Of a stretch of 64,000 bases of DNA, positions 54,033 to 63,441 are shown piece after piece. The notes beneath the pieces were generated by a model. The model saw only the letters and a program-made list of their open reading frames with translations. It did no database searches and was not told the DNA's origin. Within the stretch, counting starts at the first letter, position 1. Each line of letters opens with the position of its first letter. The position numbers and the translations under genes are program-made. The stretch spans positions 124,001 through 188,000 of the forward strand of contig NZ_CANLNB010000004.1 in assembly GCF_947492455.1 (NCBI RefSeq), read 5' to 3'. Source of the DNA: an uncultured Aliiroseovarius sp. (GTDB taxonomy: Bacteria; Pseudomonadota; Alphaproteobacteria; Rhodobacterales; Rhodobacteraceae).

Positions 54033-54266
54033 ATGAGCTTGAAACGCCCGATCCAACCGATGCCAGATGATATTGCGACCCGCCTGGAGGCCGACGGGCT
54101 GCGGCCCGCCTATGACGCGCGCCCACCCTATCAGCGGAATGACTATCTTGGCTGGATCGCCCAAGCGAAACGCCCCAAGACGCGGCAGAAGCGCATTGAT
54201 CAGATGTGTGACGAGCTGCGGGGCGGGCGTCTGTACATGAAAATGGTCTGGCGCAAGGACGCATAG
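54033..54266 (+). CDS. YdeI/OmpD-associated (OmdA-type) small protein
   Basis: A 77-residue protein corresponding to the C-terminal OmdA domain: DDIATRLEADGLRPAYDARP, then YLGWIAQAKRPKTRQKRIDQ and GRLYMKMVW. The larger YdeI family has an additional N-terminal domain missing here, but stand-alone versions exist. No ribosome site is seen; TTGACC and an AT-rich ATTTTA lie upstream close to the ATG, so translation may be leaderless. Role unknown. It is followed 36 bp later by the phosphatase gene. Confidence 0.75.
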   Translation: MSLKRPIQPMPDDIATRLEADGLRPAYDARPPYQRNDYLGWIAQAKRPKTRQKRIDQMCDELRGGRLYMKMVWRKDA

Positions 54267-54301
54267 GTGACAGCCCCGACCCGCGCCGCTACAACTGCGC
54301 C

Positions 54302-54754
54302 ATGACCGCACGTGTTCTTTTCGTCTGTCTTGGCAATATTTGCCGCTCTCCCAGCGCCGAGGGCGTGTTTCGTGCGCTTGCCGCGGACGCGGGGTTGAAT
54401 GTTGAAACTGACAGCGCTGGGACTTCGGATTGGCATGTTGGTAGCCCGCCGTATGGGCCGATGCAGAAAGCGGCGAAGGAGCGCGGGTTCGATCTGTCCG
54501 ACCTGCGCGCACGCCAGTTTACCGCCCGAGACTTTGACGCGTTCGACCTGATCATCGGTATGGATGCTAGCAATCTCGAGAATATCGAACGCCTGCGTCC
54601 TGCGGGATCGCAGACCCCGGTCCAGATCTTCACGGATTTCGCCCCTGAGACCGGCATGGATCACGTGCCGGACCCGTATTACACGCGCGATTTCGACCAG
54701 ACGTTGGATCTGGTGCAGGCGTCATCATTGGGGTTGATCGCGCGGCTGTCTTAG
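54302..54754 (+). CDS. Low-molecular-weight protein tyrosine phosphatase
   Basis: A 150-residue phosphatase. The active-site loop VCLGNICRSPSAEG has the Cys nucleophile and Arg, and the general-acid Asp lies in VPDPYYT. The spacing and length fit the LMW-PTP family (Wzb, YwlE type). Targets may be tyrosine or arginine phosphates on regulators or polysaccharide kinases; none is in the window. Its stop codon overlaps that of the convergent gene. Confidence 0.92.
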   Translation: MTARVLFVCLGNICRSPSAEGVFRALAADAGLNVETDSAGTSDWHVGSPPYGPMQKAAKERGFDLSDLRARQFTARDFDAFDLIIGMDASNLENIERLRPAGSQTPVQIFTDFAPETGMDHVPDPYYTRDFDQTLDLVQASSLGLIARLS

Positions 54755-55056
54755 CTGCAGTTTTGCGACACCAGCTCGCCAAATTGCTTATATCTTTGCC
54801 AGAACTGCTCGTCCGAGCGCCGGTCGGATTGGCGCGTGGATTGGCTTTTGTGCGGATCGCTAAAGAACTTCGCCACTTTCGAGCGTTCCCCGCCGCTGAG
54901 GGTTGCATCAGCAACGCGCTGAATGCAGCGACACAGAGAGCGCGTGGCATTGGGACGATCCGCCTTTAGGCATGCGCGTTCGATGGTTCCGCCATAGGCC
55001 GATGGGCCTGATAGCATCGCGGTCGCCAAGGTCACTGCAAGAACTGCTCGTTTCAT
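54751..55056 (-). CDS. Conserved small secreted Cys-containing protein
   Basis: A 101-residue protein with a signal peptide (AVLAVTLATAMLSGPSAYG). The mature part has four Cys (ERACLKADRP, SLCRCIQRVAD and the C-terminal NCS) and a charged stretch with SDRRSDEQFWQRYKQFG. I recall similar Rhodobacteraceae proteins labelled arginine transporter without support; nothing here is transporter-like. The start at MKRAVLA is supported by TAGGTGATGG. Function unknown. Confidence 0.72.
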   Translation of the reverse strand: MKRAVLAVTLATAMLSGPSAYGGTIERACLKADRPNATRSLCRCIQRVADATLSGGERSKVAKFFSDPHKSQSTRQSDRRSDEQFWQRYKQFGELVSQNCS

Positions 55057-55203
55057 ACCATCACCTAAATATGTGCCTGTTTGGGTCTGTTGCCCGATTT
55101 GCGTATAGACTATCGACAGAATGCGACGGATGCAATTTGCCCCGCACTTCAATGCGCGGATACTGGCGCTGCCTGATCGGTGAATCGGACAGCGCTATTC
55201 AGT

Positions 55204-56253
55204 TTACGCGGCGCGCGGCGTCATCGAGCGGGTGACCACATCCTGCGCCACCACCGCTGGGCTGACATCAGCCTCTTTCGCGCTTGTCAGGATGTCGCCC
55301 ATGGTGGAGTCCAAGGCGCGCAGCTTCTCATCCACCCAGTCGGTTTGGTTTTCGATGCCAAGGATCTCGGTTGCGGCGTTGATGATGCCACCGCCGTTTG
55401 CAACGTAGTCGGGGGCATAAAGGATGCCACGGCCATGCAGCAACTCGGCATCTTTGGGGGTGGCCAGCTGGTTGTTGGCGCCGCCCGCCACGGCCTTCAC
55501 CTTCAGCATCGGAATGGTCTCGGCATTCAAAATGCCGCCGATGGCGCAGGGCGCAAAAATGTCGGCTTCGACCGCATGGATCTTGTCCAGCGCAACGGGG
55601 GTTGCCCCCAGCGAGGTGACAGCGGCCTTGACGCGGTCAGGATCAATGTCGGTGACAATCAACTCGGCGCCCGCGGCTTTCAGGCGGTGGCACAGGTTCC
55701 ACCCGACGTGCCCCAATCCCTGCACCGAGATCACGCGACCTTTCAGCGACGCATCGCCCAGCGCATGTTCCGACACCTGACGGATTGCGTTAAAGATCCC
55801 ACGCGCGGTGATCGGGGACGGGTCGCCCGACGCGAACTTGCCGTCTGCCAGCCCGGCCACATAGCGCGATTCCTTCGCCACTTCGGCCATGTCCGCCGGC
55901 GTCATGCCCATGTCTTCGGCTGTCCAATACCTGCCCTCACAGGCCTCAACCGCCTTGCCGAAGGCGCGCAGCAGCTCGGGCGTTTTCAGCGTGGCCGGAT
56001 CGCCCATAATCACCGATTTTCCGCCGCCCAAGGGCAGGCCCGCCGCCGCGTTCTTATAGGTCATGCCCTCGGACAACCGCAGCGCATCGGTCAGCGCCTC
56101 GTCCTCGGACCCGTAAGGTTTCATCCGCAAACCGCCCGCCGCCGGGCCAAGCGCGGTCGAGTGGATGGCGATAAATCCGACCAACCCAAACTCGGCTGCT
56201 TCGACGCGGTAAACGCTTTCGTGGGTGTGCGATGCCACTTGTGTGATGTTCAT
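55204..56253 (-). CDS. Leucine dehydrogenase (Glu/Leu/Phe/Val dehydrogenase family)
   Basis: A 349-residue NAD-dependent enzyme that oxidatively deaminates branched-chain amino acids. The catalytic Lys lies in AGLPLGGGKSVIMGDP, the second conserved Lys in EGMTYKNAAAG, and the dinucleotide site is VQGLGHVGWNLCHRL. The length and GGLRMKPYGSEDEA favour leucine over glutamate dehydrogenase. AGGGAGGAC precedes the ATG. It is divergent from an Lrp/AsnC regulator across 124 bp holding two inverted repeats, the classic arrangement of regulator and target. Confidence 0.9.
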   Translation of the reverse strand: MNITQVASHTHESVYRVEAAEFGLVGFIAIHSTALGPAAGGLRMKPYGSEDEALTDALRLSEGMTYKNAAAGLPLGGGKSVIMGDPATLKTPELLRAFGKAVEACEGRYWTAEDMGMTPADMAEVAKESRYVAGLADGKFASGDPSPITARGIFNAIRQVSEHALGDASLKGRVISVQGLGHVGWNLCHRLKAAGAELIVTDIDPDRVKAAVTSLGATPVALDKIHAVEADIFAPCAIGGILNAETIPMLKVKAVAGGANNQLATPKDAELLHGRGILYAPDYVANGGGIINAATEILGIENQTDWVDEKLRALDSTMGDILTSAKEADVSPAVVAQDVVTRSMTPRAA

Positions 56254-56265
56254 GATGTCCTCCCT

Positions 56266-56347
56266 GTTGTTAACAGGCTAACAACGCGACTTGGGGGAAT
56301 TTCACCAAAAACAGGCGTCGACTTGGTAAATGTTAGAGATTATCTAA
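56266..56347. promoter_or_regulatory. Divergent operator region with two inverted repeats
   Basis: GTTGTTA/TAACAAC with a 6-bp spacer lies at 56266-56285, 12 bp upstream of the leucine dehydrogenase ATG. TTAGA/TCTAA around GATTA lies at 56333-56347, 30 bp before the regulator ATG. Short AT-rich dyads with TAG/CTA ends are typical of Lrp/AsnC binding. Confidence 0.5.
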
Positions 56348-56377
56348 TGTAAAAGACGTGAAGACGAGAGAAATCGA

Positions 56378-56833
56378 ATGGACGCCATCGACCGCCGCAT
56401 CATCGCCGCCCTGCAAGAGAACGGCCGCCAGAAGCTGGGGGAGCTTGCTGATTCCGTCGGCCTGTCTCCCACGCCCTGCGCCCGCCGCATCACCGCGCTG
56501 GAAGAGGCCGGCGTGATCACTGGCTATGGCGCCCGCGTGGATCAAGCCAAACTCGGCCTGCCCGTGACGGTCTTCATCTCGGTCGAACTGGAAAGCCAAA
56601 TGGGCGAGGCCGTCACCAAATTTGAACGCGCGGTATCGCGCTTGGACGAGGTGATGGAATGCCACTTGATGAGCGGCAACCGAGACATCCTTCTGCGCGT
56701 CGTCGTCGCTGACCTGACCGCCTTTGACCGCTTCATGGAAGAGAAACTGATGCGCGTTGACGGCATCGCACGCATGCGGTCGAGCTTTACTTTGCGGACC
56801 ATGGTGAAGCGGAACGTGATGCCGATGGAGTGA
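56378..56833 (+). CDS. Lrp/AsnC-family transcriptional regulator
   Basis: A 151-residue regulator. The N-terminal helix-turn-helix is MDAIDRRIIAALQENGRQKL with VGLSPTPCARRITALEEAGVI. The C-terminal RAM ligand domain has VTVFISVELESQ, the effector-binding loop MECHLMSGNRDILLRVVV, and MRSSFTLRTMVKR. It probably senses leucine or another amino acid and controls the divergent leucine dehydrogenase gene and itself. The neighbour relationship and operator-like repeats support this; the ligand is inferred. Confidence 0.93.
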   Translation: MDAIDRRIIAALQENGRQKLGELADSVGLSPTPCARRITALEEAGVITGYGARVDQAKLGLPVTVFISVELESQMGEAVTKFERAVSRLDEVMECHLMSGNRDILLRVVVADLTAFDRFMEEKLMRVDGIARMRSSFTLRTMVKRNVMPME

Positions 56834-56960
56834 GGCCACGGGGGGCAACATTCTGAGTTATTCTGACTGGGTGATAGACCGCACAGGGTCCGCCCTCTCT
56901 GCGGGGGCATTCTGCCCACCGCACGGTTTCATTGGGTTGGGAAGTATCTGGCGACAGAGA

Positions 56961-57476
56961 TCAGCTTTTAAAGGCGTCAATAAGTGGTTGAGGATCCGGG
57001 AACTTGCTTCTCGCTTGCCACTTGATGACGGTCCAAACCGTTCTGCCTGAGGTGTCTACATTTTTGTGGGTCGAAACACCTTTGAGCCGCATGTATTTCT
57101 TGGCAGGAATCACAAGAGTATCGCTGATGAATGTTTTGCCATTTTCTGTGCAGATCAAATCGCCTTTGCCAGACTTGTCTTCCATGCGTTCCGTGGTTCC
57201 ATGGCATTCCATGTTCAGCTTGTCATTCCAATAGAAGAAGCTGGACGTCCCATCCGGGCTACCCGTAATAAATCCGTGCATGACGATCTTCTCACCTGAG
57301 GCCATTCTGGTTACCGAGGTGGCAAAGAGCGCAAGCATCCCAAGCCGTTCACCTTTGTGGTTTGCTTTCGGAAGATCCTTCAGTCGCGGTTCGGATGGAA
57401 AGATGATGTCTTCTGCAAATAGGGATGTCGGTGCCAATAGGGCAGCAATTAAGAAGCTGAGCTTAAGGTATTTCAT
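56961..57476 (-). CDS. Secreted protein of unknown function
   Basis: A 171-residue protein with a signal peptide (YLKLSFLIAALLAPTSLFA, then EDIIFPSEPRL). The mature part is polar and has two Cys (NMECHGTTER and GDLICTENGKT) that could pair. Its codon use is somewhat AT-richer than its neighbours. I do not recognise a family, and no operon partner is evident. Confidence 0.7.
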   Translation of the reverse strand: MKYLKLSFLIAALLAPTSLFAEDIIFPSEPRLKDLPKANHKGERLGMLALFATSVTRMASGEKIVMHGFITGSPDGTSSFFYWNDKLNMECHGTTERMEDKSGKGDLICTENGKTFISDTLVIPAKKYMRLKGVSTHKNVDTSGRTVWTVIKWQARSKFPDPQPLIDAFKS

Positions 57477-57702
57477 CTAAAGACCTTTCGAAATATCGAT
57501 GCGCGTCAACATTGAAGACGGAAACGGGCAGTATTGTGGCAGCATGTCATTAATTGTGCGGACGTGCGTCGAACAAGCTATCGGGTCGACAGTAAAAATT
57601 CGCCACCCTTTTCGCAGGAAAGGATGCGGGGCTCTCTGCTGGAATGCCTGCCGGGTTAATAATTGTTGATTTGCCTTCAACTACCCTCAAGGCCGATCAC
57701 GC

Positions 57703-57730
57703 TTGACCGCCCCCAAAATCCCTTTAATAC
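57703..57730 (+). promoter_or_regulatory. Promoter of lepA, possibly leaderless
   Basis: TTGACC (-35) and TAATAC (-10) are separated by 16 bp, and the -10 box ends only 8 bp before the lepA ATG. No ribosome site lies between, so the transcript may start at or within a base or two of the start codon. Confidence 0.6.
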
Positions 57731-57738
57731 GCTGAACT

Positions 57739-59538
<1,800 letters not shown>

Positions 59539-59844
59539 AAGTCGGCCGTTTTTAGAGCGAGTGCGCGGCAGCGAATTGCGAAGCAAATCGCGTGCGCACC
59601 CCCTCGCAACTCCTTCGACGAATTTTCCAAAATCCCTTAGCCTCCCACCCGGAGCGCTAACCCGTCGTCGCATCCCAACACCAACTGTCCGGCTTATAAG
59701 CCGGACAACGCCCGACCCTCCCCACGGGAGGGCGTTCCGCCCACCCAGGGTCAGGCGCTGCCCTCTGAAGCGACACGCCAAAGTTCCGCGTGACTCCCCC
59801 TCCCAATCCCCCCTATAGCTCACTCACCCAACCTTGGAGCCCCC
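59539..59844. other. Gene-free region with two strong palindromes
   Basis: A perfect 20-bp palindrome with GTCCGGCTTA as its left half lies at 59687-59706, followed 9 bp later by CCCTCCC/GGGAGGG (59716-59732). No T run follows either, so they are not ordinary terminators. No open frame with a plausible start was found. The right end carries the TTGGAG ribosome site of the next gene. Confidence 0.5.
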
Positions 59845-60351
59845 ATGCCTTGCCCCCTCTGCGCCGCAGACGCGCCTCTTTCCTCTTTCCCCGTTCCCGG
59901 CGGACCCGCTGACGCCTCGGCTGATATCTGCGCCACCTGTGCCGCTCAGATCGACGGCACGCCCGAGGAGAACCACTGGCGCGGCCTAGCGTCCTCGATG
60001 TGGTCCGAGGATGCGGTGATTCAGGTGCTGTCGGTGCGGATGCTCAAGCGGTTGGAGGCTGCGTGGGCGCGGGATTTGCTGGATCAGGTTTATCTGGACG
60101 AGGACACGCAGTCGTGGGTCGACAATGTCGCCGCGGCCTCGAACCACAAGGACAGCAACGGGGTCACGTTGAATGCGGGGGATACCGTGGTGTTGATCAA
60201 GGATCTTCCCGTCAAAGGCGCGGGCTTCACGGCGAAGCGCGGCACGGCGGTGCGGGGGATCAGCCTTGTGGCCGACAATCCCGAGCATATCGAGGGCCGC
60301 GTGGAAGGGCAGCGCATTGTCATTCTGACGCAGTTTGTGAAGAAGAAGTAG
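59845..60351 (+). CDS. PhnA-domain protein
   Basis: A 168-residue protein. The N-terminal zinc-ribbon-like region has CPLC and CATC pairs. The C-terminal PhnA domain includes HKDSNGVTLNAGDTVVLIKD, then GFTAKRGTAVRGI and a KKK end. Despite the old name alkylphosphonate utilisation operon protein, PhnA-domain proteins are not phosphonate enzymes in general and their role is unknown. TTGGAG precedes the ATG. Two small membrane-protein genes follow on the same strand. Confidence 0.88.
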   Translation: MPCPLCAADAPLSSFPVPGGPADASADICATCAAQIDGTPEENHWRGLASSMWSEDAVIQVLSVRMLKRLEAAWARDLLDQVYLDEDTQSWVDNVAAASNHKDSNGVTLNAGDTVVLIKDLPVKGAGFTAKRGTAVRGISLVADNPEHIEGRVEGQRIVILTQFVKKK

Positions 60352-60397
60352 GCAGCGCGGGCCCCGTGGGCTATGCCGCCCGCAAAGGAGACCCCCC

Positions 60398-60592
60398 ATG
60401 CGCGCACCGCTTTGGAAAATCGTCGCTACGTTTTACGGCATCATCGGCTCGACCGTCGCGTCGGTGTTGGTGGTAATCGCGCTTGTAAACGGCGTGACGG
60501 GTCTGTGGCCGCTTCTGAGCGCGGCAGCCGTGGGCTTCGTGATCGGCCTGCCGGTGAGTTACTATGTCGCGCGTGCGATGGCGGGCGATTGA
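60398..60592 (+). CDS. Small membrane protein, tandem paralogue 1
   Basis: A 64-residue protein with two membrane helices: IVATFYGIIGSTVASVLVVI and a second ending VGFVIGLPVSYYVARAM. AAAGGAGA precedes the ATG. It closely parallels the 59-residue product of the next gene in length, helix placement and in the motif GFV-P-VS--VA, so the two arose by tandem duplication. Function unknown. Confidence 0.72.
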   Translation: MRAPLWKIVATFYGIIGSTVASVLVVIALVNGVTGLWPLLSAAAVGFVIGLPVSYYVARAMAGD

Positions 60593-60662
60593 TCCTGATC
60601 AAAGCGCCATGGTTTAGACGGGCAGAAGGTCGCTCCTGCAAATATTATGCAAGGAGATTAAC

Positions 60663-60842
60663 ATGTTACGTCTTGCCGCCGTGATCTACATCCTTCTGGG
60701 CGCTACCTTGGCCGGCATTTTCATCGTTGCTGCGTTGACCGTGGGCATGGATACCGCCCAGCCGATCATCTATGCCGCGATCGCCGGTTTCGTTGTCGCC
60801 GCCCCCGTATCTTGGGTCGTCGCCAAGCAGATCAACGGCTAA
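60663..60842 (+). CDS. Small membrane protein, tandem paralogue 2
   Basis: A 59-residue protein beginning MLRLAAVIYILLGATLAGIF, with a second helix AAIAGFVVAAPVSWVVAKQI. AAGGAG lies close before the ATG. Similar proteins of about 60 residues are common in Rhodobacteraceae, some carrying the unsupported label CTP synthetase as I recall; nothing catalytic is present. It ends 54 bp before tRNA-Arg. Function unknown. Confidence 0.72.
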   Translation: MLRLAAVIYILLGATLAGIFIVAALTVGMDTAQPIIYAAIAGFVVAAPVSWVVAKQING

Positions 60843-60896
60843 GCCACGTTTTCAGGTTGAAAATGGACCGCAGGCGGGGGTAATGCTTCGTCCAGC

Positions 60897-60973
60897 GGTC
60901 CCTTAGCTCAACTGGATAGAGCAGCTGACTTCTAATCAGCAGGTTGAGGGTTCGAGTCCTTCAGGGATCGCCA
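60897..60973 (+). tRNA. tRNA-Arg (anticodon TCT)
   Basis: A 77-nt cloverleaf. Acceptor GGTCCCT pairs with AGGGATC, the D-arm is in AGCTCAACTGGATAGAGCA, the anticodon loop CTTCTAA gives TCT, and the T-arm contains GGTTCGAGTCC. A G discriminator and an encoded CCA end follow. It reads AGA/AGG Arg codons, rare in GC-rich genomes. An AT-richer block begins downstream, so this gene is a candidate integration site. Confidence 0.97.
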
Positions 60974-61118
60974 TTTTCTATATTAGAGCAATAAATTGAG
61001 CTCGGATGCCGCTGGCGCAACTTCGGCGTCCTGATCGCAGGCAGCAATGTGGAAGCGGAGTCGGCGAGAGTCGAGTGTCGTTTGTGTTGTGTATGCGTAG
61101 GAACGGAAGCAGCCACGC

Positions 61119-61760
61119 TTACGTGCAGCTATACAATCTGCTGTAGTTGATCAGCGATGCGCGAAAGCGATTGAGTTCAATCTCAGAGGAGTAGGTGAAA
61201 TCTACTCGCTCAAAGATCTGGGTGTATTGGATGTTTTTAATATCGGAACTCCAATAGTTAATCTCTTGGAGTTGTGGGAAATTTTCTTTGAGAAGCTCTT
61301 CGATTTCGAGGAACTCTTGGGTGAACTCAAACGGCCATCTGATTCCGGGAAATTGTACTTTAACGTAAAAGTTAAAATCTCTAATTTTATCAATGGTATC
61401 GGAGTATTTATCGTTGTACGGCACCGAGAATGCAAAAATGGAACCGTACGCAGCGGATTGCCCTACTTGGTAAACACGTGTCGCGCTCAGCGCATCTAAG
61501 CTTTCGAGATTGATGTGCCGCTTATATTTTCTTTCAACTCGGTCGTGTGGATCATTTTCAAGTATTCTCGAAAATTCGATCACACAGTCATCGAGCAACA
61601 TTTCAGTGTAGCCCATCTCACTGAATGAACTGAGAAGCTCCTTCTCTGCTGCTATCTTCTCTTTTGAAATGCTAACCTGATCAAACGCAGTTTTTCCGAG
61701 AAATGGAGCAAGCAATAGGATCGCGAAAAGCAAGGCTATTATTGGTCTTCTGTTCCACAT
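61119..61760 (-). CDS. Hypothetical membrane-anchored protein in an AT-rich region
   Basis: A 213-residue protein beginning MWNRRPIIALLFAILLLAPF, a signal anchor, followed by an acidic and aromatic soluble part (DDCVIEFSRILENDP, then FNFYVKVQFPGIRWPF and DFTYSSEIELNRF). Base composition is clearly lower in GC than the rest of the window. I chose the ATG at 61760, with AAGGGG about 8 bp upstream; it sits one base after the stop of the preceding small gene (TAA-G-ATG), implying coupling. No family was recognised. Confidence 0.65.
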   Translation of the reverse strand: MWNRRPIIALLFAILLLAPFLGKTAFDQVSISKEKIAAEKELLSSFSEMGYTEMLLDDCVIEFSRILENDPHDRVERKYKRHINLESLDALSATRVYQVGQSAAYGSIFAFSVPYNDKYSDTIDKIRDFNFYVKVQFPGIRWPFEFTQEFLEIEELLKENFPQLQEINYWSSDIKNIQYTQIFERVDFTYSSEIELNRFRASLINYSRLYSCT

Positions 61761-61761
61761 C

Positions 61762-61950
61762 TTAGTTGCCCCTTCGTTCATACTCACCACGCGCTAAGCT
61801 AGATCCCTCGGGTTTTCCTCTCAGAGTTGAGCTTGCTTCGGGTTTTGTATCGTTCGCGGCTTCCGGGTTCACTAACCAATTTGCCACATGTGAGAACAAG
61901 TTTTTTGCTCGGTAGGACATGTTTCCAACGGCGCTTTCGAGGTGGCTCAT
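61762..61950 (-). CDS. Small hypothetical protein coupled to the downstream gene
   Basis: A 62-residue frame beginning MSHLESAVGNMSYRAKNLFS with a short helix (HVANWLVNPEAAND) and a polar Ser/Gly/Arg-rich tail. The stop is one base from the next start. The ribosome site is weak; MSYRAK at residue 11, after TTGGAAAC, is an alternative start. It could be a real small gene or a chance frame; spacing to its neighbour is the main support. Confidence 0.42.
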   Translation of the reverse strand: MSHLESAVGNMSYRAKNLFSHVANWLVNPEAANDTKPEASSTLRGKPEGSSLARGEYERRGN

Positions 61951-62054
61951 TCGCTCGGGATACGCGGGTTGTGACGTCTCATAGGGTGTCGTTGCATTGC
62001 CTCCGGGGATTAGCGGCGCGGGGCTTATTGGCTGCAGTTTGTGGGCGACATCAG

Positions 62055-63440
62055 TCAGCTGTGCGCGCCAGTCAGTGAGTCAAGGCAATAGCTTAGCGGT
62101 GTGTTCTTTGGGAGCACGCAATAGCCTTTTGACTTCAACTCCGCATTCGGGGGTTCGCCTCCTCCGATCAAGATGAGCAGAAAATCGTTCCATGGTGGCA
62201 AAAACGCGTGCGCATTTAGTTTTACCTTCACGGGTGACACGTTTTCGAGCGCTGTAAAAAATGATAGGTTGAAAGTGCCGTCTGTACCGGTGGGGTGTTC
62301 GTGCAGGTAATGCAACGCGCCGAATTCAGAATCCATGAAGAAGTCGAAGGCATAGCCCCGATCCATCGTTGAATGCTGAAGGTTTAGTCCGGCCATTTCC
62401 GCATTTCCTGCGCGTGTGGCGATATAGATGTCCTTGATGCGCTGATATACGTCAGGCCAGTTGGTCGCCTTTGTGGTGGCGCTGAGCGTCATGATCGCCT
62501 TATTCTTGCCCATGATGATAAAATCAGATCTTGGGTCATAGGCTGCACGCATGTCCTGCCGGATGATTTGAAACATCTCGGACCCTTGATTGGCGCCGAT
62601 ATAGTCGACCAGAAGATTTGCACCCAACAGCTGCGCAGTGTCCTGAAATGTCTTGGCTTTGATAAGCAGGACAAGCATTTCGGTCGCGTCGGTGTCATGG
62701 AAATGAATGGTCCCGGTGGGCAGAGAATACGGTTGATCATCCATCTCGAAGTAAGAGGTGATCCACTTCCAAACCGAACTAAGAGTCTGTCGTTTTGCTG
62801 CGGGTAGCGTGTCGATCAAACGCGTCGCACGACGCTCAATGCCGCTGACGTCGGACCTGATAATCACCTGATCAGGGCGTCCGAAACGATACCGGTGGTC
62901 TTGCGCGGATTGGGTTTCGCCTCCGGGGAGGTAGTCTAGGTAATAGGCGATCTCGTTCAGCACATCTTCGGGGCGGCCGGTTTTGCTAGAGATCCGAAGC
63001 CCCAGTTGCTGAAGCTCTCGCGCATACCAGTCCTTCGAATAACTTGCATCGTGGAACAGGACCTCAAAATAATCCAGTGCGGTCAGGATATTCTCGTCTG
63101 GGGCGGTGATGGTGAGCATCAGGTGTTGGGCTGTGGAGGCGACGCGATACTCGATGCCTTTGAGCCAGAGAAAATCCGCGACGCTGTAAGCTGACCGATT
63201 TTCTGTCCCGCCTGAAATCGTGCTCGATAGTCCCGCTTTCAGCGCCAAAGCTTGGGAATTGGTTGGCTGATCAAGCGACCACACGAATGTGAGTGCCGAA
63301 AGGCCGTTACGAAGGGCGGGCATGTTGACCGTGCTTGTTCTGTTGGTGGCGACAAGCCGTTCAGCGTGCGCTGATTGGGGCGATAGAAGGGACAAAACAA
63401 CCAGCAGGATAGCTGCGATTTTGGCTGAAAGATGTGGCAT
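62055..63440 (-). CDS. M16-peptidase-like secreted protein without zinc motif
   Basis: A 461-residue protein with a signal peptide (IAAILLVVLSLLSPQSAHA). The mature part has the two-domain M16 layout: a start VNMPALRNGLSALTFVWSLD, then SAYSVADFLWLKGIEYRVAS, and in the second half ANQGSEMFQIIRQDMRAAYD like the conserved SRLFQEIRE-GL-Y block. The HxxEH zinc motif is absent, so it probably is the non-catalytic partner of a heterodimer. Its ATG follows the stop of the upstream M16-like gene by one base (TAA-G-ATG). Confidence 0.6.
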   Translation of the reverse strand: MPHLSAKIAAILLVVLSLLSPQSAHAERLVATNRTSTVNMPALRNGLSALTFVWSLDQPTNSQALALKAGLSSTISGGTENRSAYSVADFLWLKGIEYRVASTAQHLMLTITAPDENILTALDYFEVLFHDASYSKDWYARELQQLGLRISSKTGRPEDVLNEIAYYLDYLPGGETQSAQDHRYRFGRPDQVIIRSDVSGIERRATRLIDTLPAAKRQTLSSVWKWITSYFEMDDQPYSLPTGTIHFHDTDATEMLVLLIKAKTFQDTAQLLGANLLVDYIGANQGSEMFQIIRQDMRAAYDPRSDFIIMGKNKAIMTLSATTKATNWPDVYQRIKDIYIATRAGNAEMAGLNLQHSTMDRGYAFDFFMDSEFGALHYLHEHPTGTDGTFNLSFFTALENVSPVKVKLNAHAFLPPWNDFLLILIGGGEPPNAELKSKGYCVLPKNTPLSYCLDSLTGAHS

Positions 63441-63441
63441 C

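Noticed and set aside
53928-54512. An N-terminal extension of the HxlR regulator to 411 residues
   Set aside because: It overlaps the OmdA gene in antisense, and the winged helix starts right after MSRAKPYS.
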